Origin: Acetobacterium fimetarium
GTDB taxonomy: Bacteria; Bacillota; Clostridia; Eubacteriales; Eubacteriaceae
Reading direction: 5' to 3'
NCBI RefSeq assembly: GCF_014284475.1
Contig: NZ_WJBC01000002.1
Coordinates: forward strand, 1 to 64,000
DNA length: 64,000 bases
Below the pieces are notes generated by a model. It was not told the origin of the DNA and searched no databases. It was given only the letters and a program-made list of their open reading frames with translations. Shown here in pieces: positions 53,725-63,090 of the stretch; position 1 is the stretch's first letter; each line of letters begins with the position of its first letter. The position numbers were made by a program, and so were the translations under genes.

Positions 53725-54723
53725 TTGAACATATTTTTGGATGCCATGGGCGGTGATCATGCGCCCCATGAAATCGTCAAGGGAGCCGTTGACGCCGTCA
53801 AAGAATATGACGTATCGTTGACCCTGGTGGGGCAAAGGTCGGTCATCGAAGAGGCGCTTTCGCAATACGACTACCCGAAAGACAAAATAAAAATTCTTCA
53901 CGCCCAAACCGTGATTGAAAATACTGAAGAGCCGGCAATGGCGATTCGACACAAATCGGATTCGTCGCTGGTGGTGGCGCTGGAAGAAATGAAAACGCTG
54001 GAAAATGCCGTGCTGATTTCGGCTGGCAGCACCGGTGCTCTTTTAGCCGGTGGCCTGTTAAAGCTGGGACGCATCAAGGGAATCAAACGGCCGGCACTGG
54101 CGGCGACAATTCCCAAGAGCGATGGCGGCGTCTTTCTGCTGATCGATACCGGCGCCAATGCGGATTGCCGCCCCGAGTATCTGGAGCAGTTTGCCCAGTT
54201 GGGAAAAATTTATTCCGAAAATGTTTTAGGAAAAACAAATCCGGGCATTGGCCTGATCAATATTGGTGCGGAAGCAAAAAAAGGCAACAGCCTCGTCAAA
54301 GCAGCTTACGAGCTGCTGGCAGCTGGCGACTTTAACTTTTTGGGCAATGTTGAAGCACGCGATATTCCTGAGACAAAGGCCGATGTTTTGGTTTGCGATG
54401 GGTTTACCGGCAATATTGTCTTGAAGCTGACCGAAGGCATTGCGGCTTATATGATCAATGGCATCAAGACATCGATCATGAGCAGCACCAAAGGAAAAGT
54501 CGGCGGCATGCTGATTAAAGACAATTTAAAACAATTCAAAAAACAGTTCGATTATGCTGAGTATGGCGGCGCGCCGTTTTTAGGTGTCAAAGGCGGGATT
54601 ATTAAAGCGCACGGCAGCAGCGATGCGTTTGCCATTAAAAACGCCATCCGCCAAAGCATTAAATTTGTAGAAAATGATGTTTTGAAAAAGATTACCGAAA
54701 ATGCAAATAAAATGGAGGCGTAA
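53725..54723 (+). CDS. plsX: Phosphate acyltransferase PlsX
   Basis: The product is 332 aa, starting at TTG with AAGGAG upstream. It makes acyl phosphate from acyl-ACP for phospholipid synthesis. The N-terminal LDAMGGDHAP is diagnostic; GSTGALLAGG (near 94) and DTGANADCRPEYLEQFA (near 138) agree. No fapR gene lies upstream, unlike in Bacillus. It is 3 bp from acpP, whose product is its substrate carrier. Confidence 0.96.
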   Translation: MNIFLDAMGGDHAPHEIVKGAVDAVKEYDVSLTLVGQRSVIEEALSQYDYPKDKIKILHAQTVIENTEEPAMAIRHKSDSSLVVALEEMKTLENAVLISAGSTGALLAGGLLKLGRIKGIKRPALAATIPKSDGGVFLLIDTGANADCRPEYLEQFAQLGKIYSENVLGKTNPGIGLINIGAEAKKGNSLVKAAYELLAAGDFNFLGNVEARDIPETKADVLVCDGFTGNIVLKLTEGIAAYMINGIKTSIMSSTKGKVGGMLIKDNLKQFKKQFDYAEYGGAPFLGVKGGIIKAHGSSDAFAIKNAIRQSIKFVENDVLKKITENANKMEA

Positions 54724-54726
54724 ATC

Positions 54727-54951
54727 ATGGATGAACGATTTTTAAAAGTAACAGCCATTATTTCTGAACAACTTGATGTTGACATTGATAAAATTACTCT
54801 TGAAACGTCACTCATTGATGATCTGGAAGCAGATTCACTGGACATCGTTGAGCTGATTATGGCGTTTGAAGATGAATTTGGAACCAAAGTCGATGAAGAT
54901 GCTCTGGAAGATATTCAGACAGTCGGCGATATACTGAATGCCATTTCATAA
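54727..54951 (+). CDS. acpP: Acyl carrier protein
   Basis: The product is 74 aa, acidic, with the phosphopantetheine attachment serine in LEADSLDIVEL (Ser37 region). It carries growing acyl chains in fatty acid synthesis and donates to PlsX. It starts 3 bp after plsX, with GGAGG inside the last plsX codons. Confidence 0.97.
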   Translation: MDERFLKVTAIISEQLDVDIDKITLETSLIDDLEADSLDIVELIMAFEDEFGTKVDEDALEDIQTVGDILNAIS

Positions 54952-54972
54952 ACAACCACAGGAAACACATCA

Positions 54973-55048
54973 AGCACAAACTTAAGTGGCAGCGAAGCTA
55001 ACAGCAGTTTGTGCAAAGAGGAGGTGTCGCTGAATTTTGGCGACACCT
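54973..55048 (+). repeat. Family B fragment and two hairpins between acpP and rnc
   Basis: GCACAAACT (54973-54981) and AGTTTGTGC (55006-55014) pair around GTGGCAGCGAAGCTAACAGC, which matches the outer part of family B. Next AGGTGTCGC (55022-55030) and GCGACACCT (55040-55048) form a second 9-bp hairpin without a T-run. The first looks like a B remnant, the second like a weak terminator or RNA processing site. Confidence 0.55.
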
Positions 55049-55071
55049 TACTTGTTAAGGGGGGATACTAG

Positions 55072-55749
55072 ATGACAATAGAAAAGAAAATTGGCTATCA
55101 TTTCAAGCAGAAAGAACTGCTGAAAGTTGCTATGACACACAGTTCACATTCAGGAAATTCGACCAATAATGAACGTCTTGAATTCTTGGGGGATGCAGTA
55201 TTGGAACTGATTATCAGTGAGTATTTATTTTTAGCTCACAAATTATCTGAGGGTAAAATGACGAAAATCCGTTCCAATATTGTATGTGCCGAGTCACTCT
55301 CAAAAGCTGCCTACGATCTTAAGTTGGGGGAGCATATCTTTCTGGGAAAAGGTGAAATTGTTACTGGCGGAAGGCAACGAAAATCAAATCTGGCCAATGC
55401 CTTTGAAGCGCTGATCGGAGCGGTTTTTTTGGATAGTGGTTTCGAAACCACTAAAGAAGTCGTACTCCGGCTGCTGGAGCACAATATCCATCTTGCTTTA
55501 AGCGGGGCGCTGGTCAAAGACTATAAAACAGAACTGCAGGAGTATATTCAGAAAAACAACGAGAATGAGATTGAGTATACGCTGGACAAGTCGGAAGGTC
55601 CAGAGCATAACAAAACCTTCTATATCAATCTGATTTTTAACGGCGAATGCGTCAGCCAGGGCGTTGGCAAAAGCAAAAAAGAAGGCGAGCAGAATGCGGC
55701 CAAAATCTATTTGCACCAGGTCAAGAAAATATCGGAACAAAACAACTGA
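55072..55749 (+). CDS. rnc: Ribonuclease III
   Basis: The product is 225 aa, the usual size. The signature ERLEFLGDAVLELIISEYLF holds the catalytic acidic residues (near residue 36-55), a second acidic site is in NAFEALIGAVFLDSG (near 108), and the double-stranded RNA-binding domain occupies about 155-222 (DYKTELQEYIQ, KSKKEGEQNAAKIYL). It processes rRNA and structured RNAs. It lies before smc as in most Firmicutes. Confidence 0.97.
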   Translation: MTIEKKIGYHFKQKELLKVAMTHSSHSGNSTNNERLEFLGDAVLELIISEYLFLAHKLSEGKMTKIRSNIVCAESLSKAAYDLKLGEHIFLGKGEIVTGGRQRKSNLANAFEALIGAVFLDSGFETTKEVVLRLLEHNIHLALSGALVKDYKTELQEYIQKNNENEIEYTLDKSEGPEHNKTFYINLIFNGECVSQGVGKSKKEGEQNAAKIYLHQVKKISEQNN

Positions 55750-55871
55750 CAATCAAGGGTAGACAAACCGAAAGACGATCAAAGCTAACATCTGTGATCG
55801 TCTTTCGGACGGTTTGCGGCCCAGTTCAGGCAAAATAAAGAGCTCATAAATTAAAGAATTGAGGTGAGGGT

Positions 55872-58800
55872 TTGTATTTAAAAAAATTGAAATTATCGGG
55901 TTTTAAATCATTTGCAGACCCTGTTACACTTGAGTTTTCAAAGGGTATCTCCGCCATCGTCGGCCCGAATGGCAGCGGCAAAAGCAATATCACCGACGCC
56001 ATCAAGTGGGTGCTGGGCGAGCAGAGTATCAAATCACTGCGTGGAAAAAAAATGGAAGATGTTATCTTTTCAGGAACAGAAAAAAAACCGGCCTCCGGCT
56101 ATGCCGAGGTTGTTTTAGTTTTGGACAACAATGACAAAACACTGGAGAATTATCCGCAGGAAGTGGCAATTTCTCGAAAGCTGTTTCGAACCGGCGAAAG
56201 TGATTACGCGATCAATAAAAAAAGCTGCAAGCTTAAAGAAGTTCACAGCATTTTTATGGATACCGGATTAGGCAAAAACGGCTATTCCCTGATCAGTCAG
56301 GGGGGCATCGAAAGCATCATTGCCAGTTCACCCACCGAGCTCCGAAACATTTTTGAAGAAGCCGTCGGGATCGTCTCCTATAAAACCAAGAAAAACGAAG
56401 CGGAAAAAAAGCTGGACCAAACCCAGGGCCATCTGGACCGGCTGCGGGATATTATGGCAGAAATTGAAAAACAGATCGGTCCGCTAAAAAACCAGTCCCG
56501 TAAGGCAAAAAGCTGGCAGGTGCTCCATGAGGAACTTAAAACCGTCGATCTGGTGGTGTTTCACACGAAGATGAGCGCCGCGATGACCGAGCTGGAAGGG
56601 CTAAAAAGCAAACTGGAGCAGCAGCTCAAAAGCTGTGAATCCGACGAGAAAAGCATCGCCGAAAAAGATGCCCTGTATCAGCGCTTGACCATCGAAAACC
56701 GCGAGCTGGATCTGCTCGGCGATGACGAGAAAAAAGGTCTGGCCGCATTAAAAGCTGATTTTGACCGCAACCAGCAGGCAGAAATTCGCAGCAACAGCCA
56801 GCTCGAAGCCAATGAAATCACCCAGGCCCGTTTAACGACTGAATGGGAGAGCCTGACTTCCCGAATCGATGCGATGATGGAGCGAATTGAAGCGCTGGCG
56901 ACCGAAAAAGATGCGCTGATCAAGACGCGCGTGCATCATGAAGAACACCATCTGGAACTGGAGCAGGCTTTTAATGAAGTGCTGGCGGCGGAACAGCAAG
57001 TTAAAGAACGGATCAAAGCGCAACAGGATGCGGTTTTAAATCATCAGGCCACGTGCGACAGCCTGGCCGAAAAACGCCTTGAGCTGCGCGCCGCCATTCA
57101 GGAGACGAAAACAGAAGAAACATTTGTTAAAAAACGCCTGGAAGAATGCGGTGAAAATACCGCTCTTTTACAGGCTGAATTAAGGCGCGTCAAAGCAGAC
57201 CGCGAGCAGCAGATTGATGCCTTAAAACAGCAGCAGGAACAGTACAAAAACCTTCAGAGCGCCTACAATCAGGAAGTGGCGGTGCAGAAAAGTTGGCAGA
57301 ATGAAGAACACCTGTTGTCCAATAATTTAAGGGTCAATGCCTCAAAGGTGGATTATTTAAAGAACATTCAAAAGAATTACCAGGACTACTTTCCGACGAT
57401 TCGCAAGCTGATGACGTCGGAAAAAATGCTGGGACCGGTGATCCGCGACGTTTACGGACCAGTTGGCGAACTGATTTCGATGGATTCCCGTTATCTCCAG
57501 GCCATTGATATCGCACTGGGAGCGAAGAGTCAGAATATTGTGGTCGCGACCGTGAAAGTGGCCAGTGACTGCATCAATCTGCTCAAAAAAGAACGCCTTG
57601 GCCGGGCGACCTTCTTGCCGCTGGACAACCTGCGCTACAGCGCCGTTGACGAAAGAACGAGGCAGCTGCTTGAGAACCTGCCCGGCGTCGAAGGCATTGC
57701 CAGTGAACTGGTCGAAACCGATGCGGCTTACCGAAAAGCGGTTGAAAGTCTGCTGGGTAGAGTCATTGTTGCCAGCGATTTTGCGACCGGAAAAGAGATC
57801 CAGAAAAAACTGGCATCCAAATTCACCGTGGTGACGCTGGCGGGTGAAATCTTCTATCCGGGCGGTGCGATCGTCGGGGGACAAAGCAAGGATAACCGCC
57901 AGTCGCCGCTTTCCAAGAAAATAGAAATTGAAAACCTCGAAAAAGAAATGGCGGAACAGGAAAAATCATTATCGGCTCTGAAAATCCGGGCGCAACAAAG
58001 CCACGCTGCCCTGGCCGGGCAGGCGGAGGAGTTAAAAAGCCGTGAAGGCCAGTTTAATCTGGCTAAACAGAGCTTATGGGAAAAGAACAAGCTGGCCGAA
58101 GATCTGGCCCAAAAAAAATCGGCGAACGACCAGACGCTCCGGGAACTGCAGGAAAGAACCCAGCTTCTGGAACAGTGCTGTCAAAAACTGGAAGCGGAGT
58201 TGGCGGCGACCGAAAAAGCCTACAGCGACGTGAAGGAGCTGACCAGAGGGCAGAATTCCGATGAAAATACTGAAGCCATCCGGCTGCAGCTGGATGACTT
58301 GCGGACCCAGATATCAGAAAGTCAAATGGCAATCACCCGGATAAAAGGGGAAATCGCCGGTCTGGATCAGCAGTTGAACCTGATGCAGGAGCAGTTAAAC
58401 CAGCAGACGGATCGAAAAACGGCGTTGGCAGATGAACAAAAAGGCTATCAGCAGAATTCAACCGAGCTGCTGGAAAAACAGAAGTATCTGGCCGTTGAAA
58501 TCATCCGACTGAAGGAAATGATAAAAACCCGACAAGACAAAAACAGAAATGCCCAGGAGCAGCAAAAGAAGAACGCCCAGCGGCTGGAAACGCTTCAGGA
58601 AGAGATAAAAAATGACAACCATCAGCTGATCATCAACAATGATCAAAAGAATACGCTGACGACTCAGATCAATGGCCTGCAAATCCAGATGGACCACTGG
58701 GAAGAGAACATGTACAAAAGCTATGAGATGAACTTCCTGATGGTCACCGATGCGTATCAGCAGCTGGCGGCCGCTCAGCAGCTGGATGAACTGGATTTGT

Positions 58801-59444
58801 CCGAGGAACGGCAGCGTGAACTCAAAGGAAAAATTGCCGCACTGGGCAATGTTAATCTCAATGCGATTGAGGAATACGAAGAAATTCTGGCCCGACATGA
58901 TTTCATGAAAGAACAACTGGATGACCTGATCAAAGCCAAACGGGAGATTCTGGATATCATCAACACCCTGCAGGATGCGATGACCGAGCAGTTCAAGAAC
59001 AACTTCATCAAACTGCAGGAGAATTTCACCCGGATTTTCAGTGTCTTATTCGAAGGCGGAAGAGCCTATCTGGAATTTACAGACCCGACGGAAATTCTCG
59101 ATGGTGGTATCGAAATGGTGGCGCAGCCGCCGGGAAAACGGCTACGGCATATTTCGCTGCTTTCCGGCGGCGAAAAATCGATGGTGGCCATTGCGCTGCT
59201 GTTTTCGTTTCTGGAAATCAATCCGTCGCCATTCTGCGTGATCGATGAGATCGATGCAGCCCTTGACGATCACAATATTTACCGTTACATTAATTATTTA
59301 AAAAAAATAGCCGAAAACAATCAGTTCATCGTCATCACGCATCGCCGGACAACCCTGGAAGTCTGCGATAACCTCTACGGCGTTTCGATGTCGCAACAAG
59401 GCGTATCCCAACTGGTGTCGGTGCGTCTGACTGATTATGCTTAG
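55872..59444 (+). CDS. smc: Chromosome segregation ATPase SMC
   Basis: The product is 1190 aa, the normal length. It starts at TTG with GAGGTGAGG upstream. The N-terminal head has Walker A GPNGSGKSNITDAIKWVLGE (near 32), two coiled-coil arms (about 165-500 and 670-1000), a hinge (about 515-640, LGPVIRDVYGPVGELI through GGAIVGG), and the C-terminal head has signature LLSGGEKSMVAIALLFS and Walker B FCVIDEIDAALDD. It compacts and separates chromosomes with ScpA/ScpB. No frameshift is seen. The repeat composite follows 17 bp after its stop. Confidence 0.98.
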   Translation: MYLKKLKLSGFKSFADPVTLEFSKGISAIVGPNGSGKSNITDAIKWVLGEQSIKSLRGKKMEDVIFSGTEKKPASGYAEVVLVLDNNDKTLENYPQEVAISRKLFRTGESDYAINKKSCKLKEVHSIFMDTGLGKNGYSLISQGGIESIIASSPTELRNIFEEAVGIVSYKTKKNEAEKKLDQTQGHLDRLRDIMAEIEKQIGPLKNQSRKAKSWQVLHEELKTVDLVVFHTKMSAAMTELEGLKSKLEQQLKSCESDEKSIAEKDALYQRLTIENRELDLLGDDEKKGLAALKADFDRNQQAEIRSNSQLEANEITQARLTTEWESLTSRIDAMMERIEALATEKDALIKTRVHHEEHHLELEQAFNEVLAAEQQVKERIKAQQDAVLNHQATCDSLAEKRLELRAAIQETKTEETFVKKRLEECGENTALLQAELRRVKADREQQIDALKQQQEQYKNLQSAYNQEVAVQKSWQNEEHLLSNNLRVNASKVDYLKNIQKNYQDYFPTIRKLMTSEKMLGPVIRDVYGPVGELISMDSRYLQAIDIALGAKSQNIVVATVKVASDCINLLKKERLGRATFLPLDNLRYSAVDERTRQLLENLPGVEGIASELVETDAAYRKAVESLLGRVIVASDFATGKEIQKKLASKFTVVTLAGEIFYPGGAIVGGQSKDNRQSPLSKKIEIENLEKEMAEQEKSLSALKIRAQQSHAALAGQAEELKSREGQFNLAKQSLWEKNKLAEDLAQKKSANDQTLRELQERTQLLEQCCQKLEAELAATEKAYSDVKELTRGQNSDENTEAIRLQLDDLRTQISESQMAITRIKGEIAGLDQQLNLMQEQLNQQTDRKTALADEQKGYQQNSTELLEKQKYLAVEIIRLKEMIKTRQDKNRNAQEQQKKNAQRLETLQEEIKNDNHQLIINNDQKNTLTTQINGLQIQMDHWEENMYKSYEMNFLMVTDAYQQLAAAQQLDELDLSEERQRELKGKIAALGNVNLNAIEEYEEILARHDFMKEQLDDLIKAKREILDIINTLQDAMTEQFKNNFIKLQENFTRIFSVLFEGGRAYLEFTDPTEILDGGIEMVAQPPGKRLRHISLLSGGEKSMVAIALLFSFLEINPSPFCVIDEIDAALDDHNIYRYINYLKKIAENNQFIVITHRRTTLEVCDNLYGVSMSQQGVSQLVSVRLTDYA

Positions 59445-59461
59445 GACAGCGTGAGACTAAA

Positions 59462-59523
59462 GTGCCGTGAGCTTCGCTGCCGGTTTCCGCGAACCAATTG
59501 TTACACTGTACGGCGGACAGTTC
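59462..59523 (+). repeat. Family B half-copy, left of A7
   Basis: GTGCCGTGAGCTTCGCTGCC, then CCAATTGTTACACTGTACGG and GCGGACAGTTC. It stops at the centre of family B. The matching inverted half is at 59679. Confidence 0.8.
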
Positions 59524-59544
59524 AGCAGGCTGATGCGATAACCC

Positions 59545-59643
59545 GTACCGACCAATTGTTAATCTGTTGTGGTGCTGCAGAATCGGACACTCTTCGAGAT
59601 GTCCGCTCTGAGGCACACAACATGATGTAACAATTGTCGGTAC
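59545..59643 (-). repeat. Family A structured repeat, copy A7 (minus orientation)
   Basis: On the minus strand GTACCGACAATTGTTACATC to CAATTGGTCGGTAC, 99 bp, with GTTGTGTGC/GCACCACAAC and the central hairpin. It lies between two inverted halves of family B, like A3. The 59445-59792 gap between smc and ftsY has nothing else. Confidence 0.92.
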
Positions 59644-59678
59644 TCCGTTTGTACCTTTGAGCTACTGTTTCGTTTAAC

Positions 59679-59732
59679 GAACTGTCCGCCATACAGTATG
59701 CAATTTGGTTCGCGTTAACCAGTAGCGAAGCT
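59679..59732 (-). repeat. Family B half-copy, right of A7
   Basis: GAACTGTCCGCC then ATACAGTATGCAATTTGG, TTCGCGTTAACC and AGTAGCGAAGCT, an inverted copy of the left half. GGCGGACAGTTC (59512-59523) and GAACTGTCCGCC (59679-59690) are perfect 12-bp arms around A7. Confidence 0.8.
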
Positions 59733-59792
59733 AGTGTAGGTCTTGCAAACGCCCAATAAGTCTAATAATATATAATCAAAGGAGGAGTTAAA

Positions 59793-60695
59793 ATGGAATT
59801 GAGTTTATATGAGCGGATGCGCAACCGCTTGATCAAAACGAAGGATAATTTCAAGGAAAAAATAGAAAACGTCATGTACATGGGGAGCTTTGATGACGAC
59901 TTTTTTGACGAGCTCGAAGAAACCCTGATTCTTTCCGATTTAGGGGCGCTGACAGCGACGAAAATCACCGAAGCGCTGCGGGCCAAAATTAAGGAAACCC
60001 GATCGAAAAGCAAAGAGGAAGTGATGGGCTTTCTGAAAGAGATTCTGATCGAGATGGTGCAGGTGGAGCCGGTCGAAAAGCAGTATCCGACGATTATGCT
60101 AGTAGTCGGCGTCAACGGCGTCGGGAAAACCACCACCATTGCCAAGCTTGCGAGCCGCTACAAAAAAGAAGGCAAAAAAGTGATCATCGCAGCAGCGGAT
60201 ACCTTCCGGGCTGCCGCCGCTGAACAGCTCGATGAATGGGCGCAGCGCGTCGGGGTGGACATTGTCAAAAGCACTACTGGTGCCGATCCCAGCTCGGTGG
60301 TCTACGACGCCATCGGGGCGGCGAAAGCCCGCAACGCGGATATTCTGATCTGTGATACCGCCGGTCGGCTGCATAATAAAGTCAATCTGATGAAAGAGCT
60401 CGAAAAAATATCCCGGATCATCAACCGGGAGGGGAGCGGCTTCACGATCCATAATCTGATGGTGCTGGATGCCACCACCGGGCAGAATGCCATCAATCAG
60501 GCCAAGGTGTTTCACGACTGCGTCGATATCAGCGGCATCGTGCTGACCAAGCTCGATGGAACTGCCAAAGGCGGGATTGCGATCGCGCTGATCGATGAAT
60601 TGCAGATACCGATCGAGTACGTTGGCATTGGCGAAAAATCCGAGGACCTGATCGACTTTGATCCGAAAAAATTTGTTGATCTCTTATTTGAATAA
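59793..60695 (+). CDS. ftsY: Signal recognition particle receptor FtsY
   Basis: The product is 300 aa. It lacks the long acidic A domain of E. coli FtsY, as usual in Firmicutes. N domain about 1-90; G domain with GVNGVGKTTTIAKLA (near 109), DTFRAAAAEQL (near 138), DTAGRLHNK (near 187) and TKLDGTAKGG (near 250). It guides ribosome-SRP complexes to the translocon. GGAGG is 8 bp upstream. Confidence 0.98.
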   Translation: MELSLYERMRNRLIKTKDNFKEKIENVMYMGSFDDDFFDELEETLILSDLGALTATKITEALRAKIKETRSKSKEEVMGFLKEILIEMVQVEPVEKQYPTIMLVVGVNGVGKTTTIAKLASRYKKEGKKVIIAAADTFRAAAAEQLDEWAQRVGVDIVKSTTGADPSSVVYDAIGAAKARNADILICDTAGRLHNKVNLMKELEKISRIINREGSGFTIHNLMVLDATTGQNAINQAKVFHDCVDISGIVLTKLDGTAKGGIAIALIDELQIPIEYVGIGEKSEDLIDFDPKKFVDLLFE

Positions 60696-60699
60696 AAGC

Positions 60700-60728
60700 T
60701 TGACATTTTAGCGTTCAGGACTTACAAT
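60700..60728 (+). promoter_or_regulatory. Promoter of ylxM-ffh
   Basis: TTGACA (60700-60705), 17 bp, TACAAT (60723-60728). It begins 4 bp after the ftsY stop, so ylxM-ffh can be expressed apart from ftsY. Confidence 0.8.
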
Positions 60729-60776
60729 AGTGAAGTCGTCAAGTAAAAATCCTTTACGACATTAATGAAGGTGACT

Positions 60777-61133
60777 ATGGAAAAGAAGGTCGAAGAACAG
60801 TATTTATTTGATTTCTACGGCGAGCTGTTGACGCAGAAGCAGAAACAGATCCTGGGGTATTATTATGACGAGGATTACAGTCTGGCTGAAATTGCCGAAG
60901 TCATGTCGGTCACCCGGCAAGGCATTTTCGATGTGATAAAACGCTCCAAAGCCATGATGGAAGTCTACGAAGAAAAACTGGGACTGATCGAAAAATTTCT
61001 GAAATCACAAATTCTGCTGGATGAAGTCCAAAAGGATTTAATGGGTTTGGCTGATCGTGAAACGGATGAGAAAAAAAAATCCGAACTGATGGTGGCAGTT
61101 GAAAAACTGAAGCAAGTCAGTGAGGAAAACTAA
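60777..61133 (+). CDS. ylxM: YlxM/UPF0122 HTH protein
   Basis: The product is 118 aa from the ATG with GAAGGTGA upstream. It has a sigma-factor region 4-like helix-turn-helix (YSLAEIAEVMSVTRQGIFDVIKRS, about residues 35-58, in pieces) and a Lys/Glu-rich helical tail. YlxM sits before ffh in most Firmicutes and binds SRP RNA or modulates SRP function. Spacing to ffh is 9 bp. Confidence 0.92.
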   Translation: MEKKVEEQYLFDFYGELLTQKQKQILGYYYDEDYSLAEIAEVMSVTRQGIFDVIKRSKAMMEVYEEKLGLIEKFLKSQILLDEVQKDLMGLADRETDEKKKSELMVAVEKLKQVSEEN

Positions 61134-61142
61134 AGGTGAAAT

Positions 61143-62480
61143 ATGGTCTTTGAAGGACTCAACGAAAAATTTCAAAATATATTTAGCCAGCTTAAACGAA
61201 AAGGCAAGCTTAACGAAAAAGATATTCAGGAAGTCAACCGGGAAATTAAACTGGCACTGCTGGAAGCCGATGTCAATTTCAAAGTCGTTAAGCAGTTTAC
61301 CAAAAATCTCAGCGAACGGGCAGTGGGCCAGGAAGTTTTAAACAGCCTGACGCCCGGACAACAGTTTATCAAGATTGTCAAAGATGAAATGACGACCCTT
61401 CTGGGTGGTGAAATTGAACGCATGGATTTTGTCGACGGCCGCCAGAATGTATTTATGCTGGTGGGTTTGCAAGGCGCGGGAAAAACCACCACGGCAGCTA
61501 AGTTAGCTAATCTACTGCAAAAAGAGAAAAAATTCAAACCCTTGCTCGTGGCCTGCGATGTCTACCGTCCGGCGGCGATCAAACAGCTTGAAATATTGGG
61601 TAACGAATTAAACATTGCGGTGTATTCAGAACACGATGTGAAAGATCCGGTCGGCATTGCCCGACGCGGGTTGCAGAAAGCCGTGGCTGAACACTATGAT
61701 CTGGTCATTATGGATACGGCCGGGCGACTGCAAATTGACGAAACACTGATGGAAGAGCTGGTCAACATCAAGGAAGCCATCAATCCAACCGAAATTCTGC
61801 TGACGGTGGATGGCATGACGGGGCAGGAATCCGTAAATGTCGCCAATGAGTTCAACCGCCTGTTAGATATTTCCGGCGTCATTCTGACCAAGCTTGACGG
61901 CGATACCCGAGGTGGGGCAGCTTTATCAATTACCTACACCATCGGCAAAGCAATCAAATATATCGGTACCGGTGAAAAGCTGACCGATATTGAACTTTTT
62001 TATCCCGACCGAATGGCCTCGCGAATTCTGGGGATGGGGGACGTGCTGTCTCTGATCGATAAAGCCCAGAACATGATGGATGAAGAAAAGGCCAAACAGC
62101 TCGAAGAAAAATTAAAAACTCAGGACTTTGATCTCAATGATTTTCTGGAGCAGATCAAACAGTTTGAAGATATGGGCTCGATCAGCAGTTTGCTGGAAAT
62201 GATGCCCGCCGCCAATCAAAAGGCGTTTAAAAACATGGATTTGTCGCAAACCGATACCAAACGAACCGAAGCCATCATTTTGTCGATGACCAAAGAAGAA
62301 CGACACAAACCCGGCATGATCAATGCCAGCCGCCGGAAGCGGATTGCTTTAGGCAGCGGCACCAAAGTGGCGGATGTCAATCGCCTGTTAAAAGGTTTTG
62401 AGCAGTCAAAAAAAATGATGAAACAGATGTCAAATCCGAATATTGCGAAAAAAGGCCGCATGAAGTTGCCTTTTATGTAA
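61143..62480 (+). CDS. ffh: Signal recognition particle protein Ffh
   Basis: The product is 445 aa. N domain about 1-85, G domain with GLQGAGKTTTAAKLA (near 105), DVYRPAAIKQL (near 134), DTAGRLQ (near 186) and TKLDGDTRGG (near 245), and a C-terminal M domain from about 300 with methionine-rich helices (MMPAANQKAF, KKMMKQMSN) that bind SRP RNA and signal peptides. It ends GRMKLPFM. Confidence 0.98.
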   Translation: MVFEGLNEKFQNIFSQLKRKGKLNEKDIQEVNREIKLALLEADVNFKVVKQFTKNLSERAVGQEVLNSLTPGQQFIKIVKDEMTTLLGGEIERMDFVDGRQNVFMLVGLQGAGKTTTAAKLANLLQKEKKFKPLLVACDVYRPAAIKQLEILGNELNIAVYSEHDVKDPVGIARRGLQKAVAEHYDLVIMDTAGRLQIDETLMEELVNIKEAINPTEILLTVDGMTGQESVNVANEFNRLLDISGVILTKLDGDTRGGAALSITYTIGKAIKYIGTGEKLTDIELFYPDRMASRILGMGDVLSLIDKAQNMMDEEKAKQLEEKLKTQDFDLNDFLEQIKQFEDMGSISSLLEMMPAANQKAFKNMDLSQTDTKRTEAIILSMTKEERHKPGMINASRRKRIALGSGTKVADVNRLLKGFEQSKKMMKQMSNPNIAKKGRMKLPFM

Positions 62481-62537
62481 AATGTTATCAAGGACTCTAA
62501 GTCATGAGATAAAGAAGTTAAGAAAGGGGGAAATAAA

Positions 62538-62783
62538 ATGTCAGTAAAAATTAGATTAAAAAGAATGGGTAAAAAGAAAAAACCTTTTTATAGAATCGTC
62601 GTTGCTGATGCACGAGCACCACGTGATGGAAAATTCATTGAAGAAATTGGCTATTACAATCCTTGCATCGAACCGAACATTGTAAAAGTTGATGCCGAAA
62701 AAGCAAAAGCATGGTTAGCTAATGGTGCAAAACCAACAGATACCGTTAAATATTTACTAAAAAAAGAAAACGTAATCGAGTAG
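62538..62783 (+). CDS. rpsP: Ribosomal protein S16
   Basis: The product is 81 aa, [20 protein letters not shown] at the N-terminus and PGRF-equivalent region [19 protein letters not shown], typical of S16. AAGGGGG precedes the ATG. It opens the rpsP-khpA-rimM-trmD module. Confidence 0.98.
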   Translation: MSVKIRLKRMGKKKKPFYRIVVADARAPRDGKFIEEIGYYNPCIEPNIVKVDAEKAKAWLANGAKPTDTVKYLLKKENVIE

Positions 62784-62799
62784 TATCAGGAGGTAAATG

Positions 62800-63033
62800 A
62801 TGAAAGAACTTGTGGAAGTTATTGCAAAGTCTCTGGTTGATCACCCCGATGCCGTCTCTGTCCAGGAAGTTGAAGGCGAACAATCCATTATTTTAGAATT
62901 GAAAGTTGCTGACGATGATATGGGCAAGGTAATCGGAAAACAGGGGCGAATCGCAAAAGCAATTCGTACCGTCATAAAAGCCGCTGCCACGAAAGAGGAC
63001 AAACGTGTCATGCTGGAGATCATCCAGCAGTAA
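62800..63033 (+). CDS. khpA: KH-domain RNA-binding protein KhpA
   Basis: The product is 77 aa with a type-II KH fold and the [17 protein letters not shown] loop (near residue 45). It binds RNA, often together with KhpB, and affects cell division. The second of two tandem ATG codons is chosen because AGGAGG at 62788-62793 is then 6 bp away. A terminator and repeat follow instead of rimM directly. Confidence 0.93.
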   Translation: MKELVEVIAKSLVDHPDAVSVQEVEGEQSIILELKVADDDMGKVIGKQGRIAKAIRTVIKAAATKEDKRVMLEIIQQ

Positions 63034-63039
63034 GGCATG

Positions 63040-63067
63040 GGGCTGTGTATACAGCTCTTTTTTTTTC
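63040..63067 (+). terminator. Terminator after khpA
   Basis: GGGCTGT and ACAGCTC (7 bp with one G-U) around GTAT, followed by nine T. It separates rpsP-khpA from rimM-trmD, which in most relatives are one unit. Confidence 0.85.
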
Positions 63068-63090
63068 GCAACCGAACAGCCGTAGGCTGT

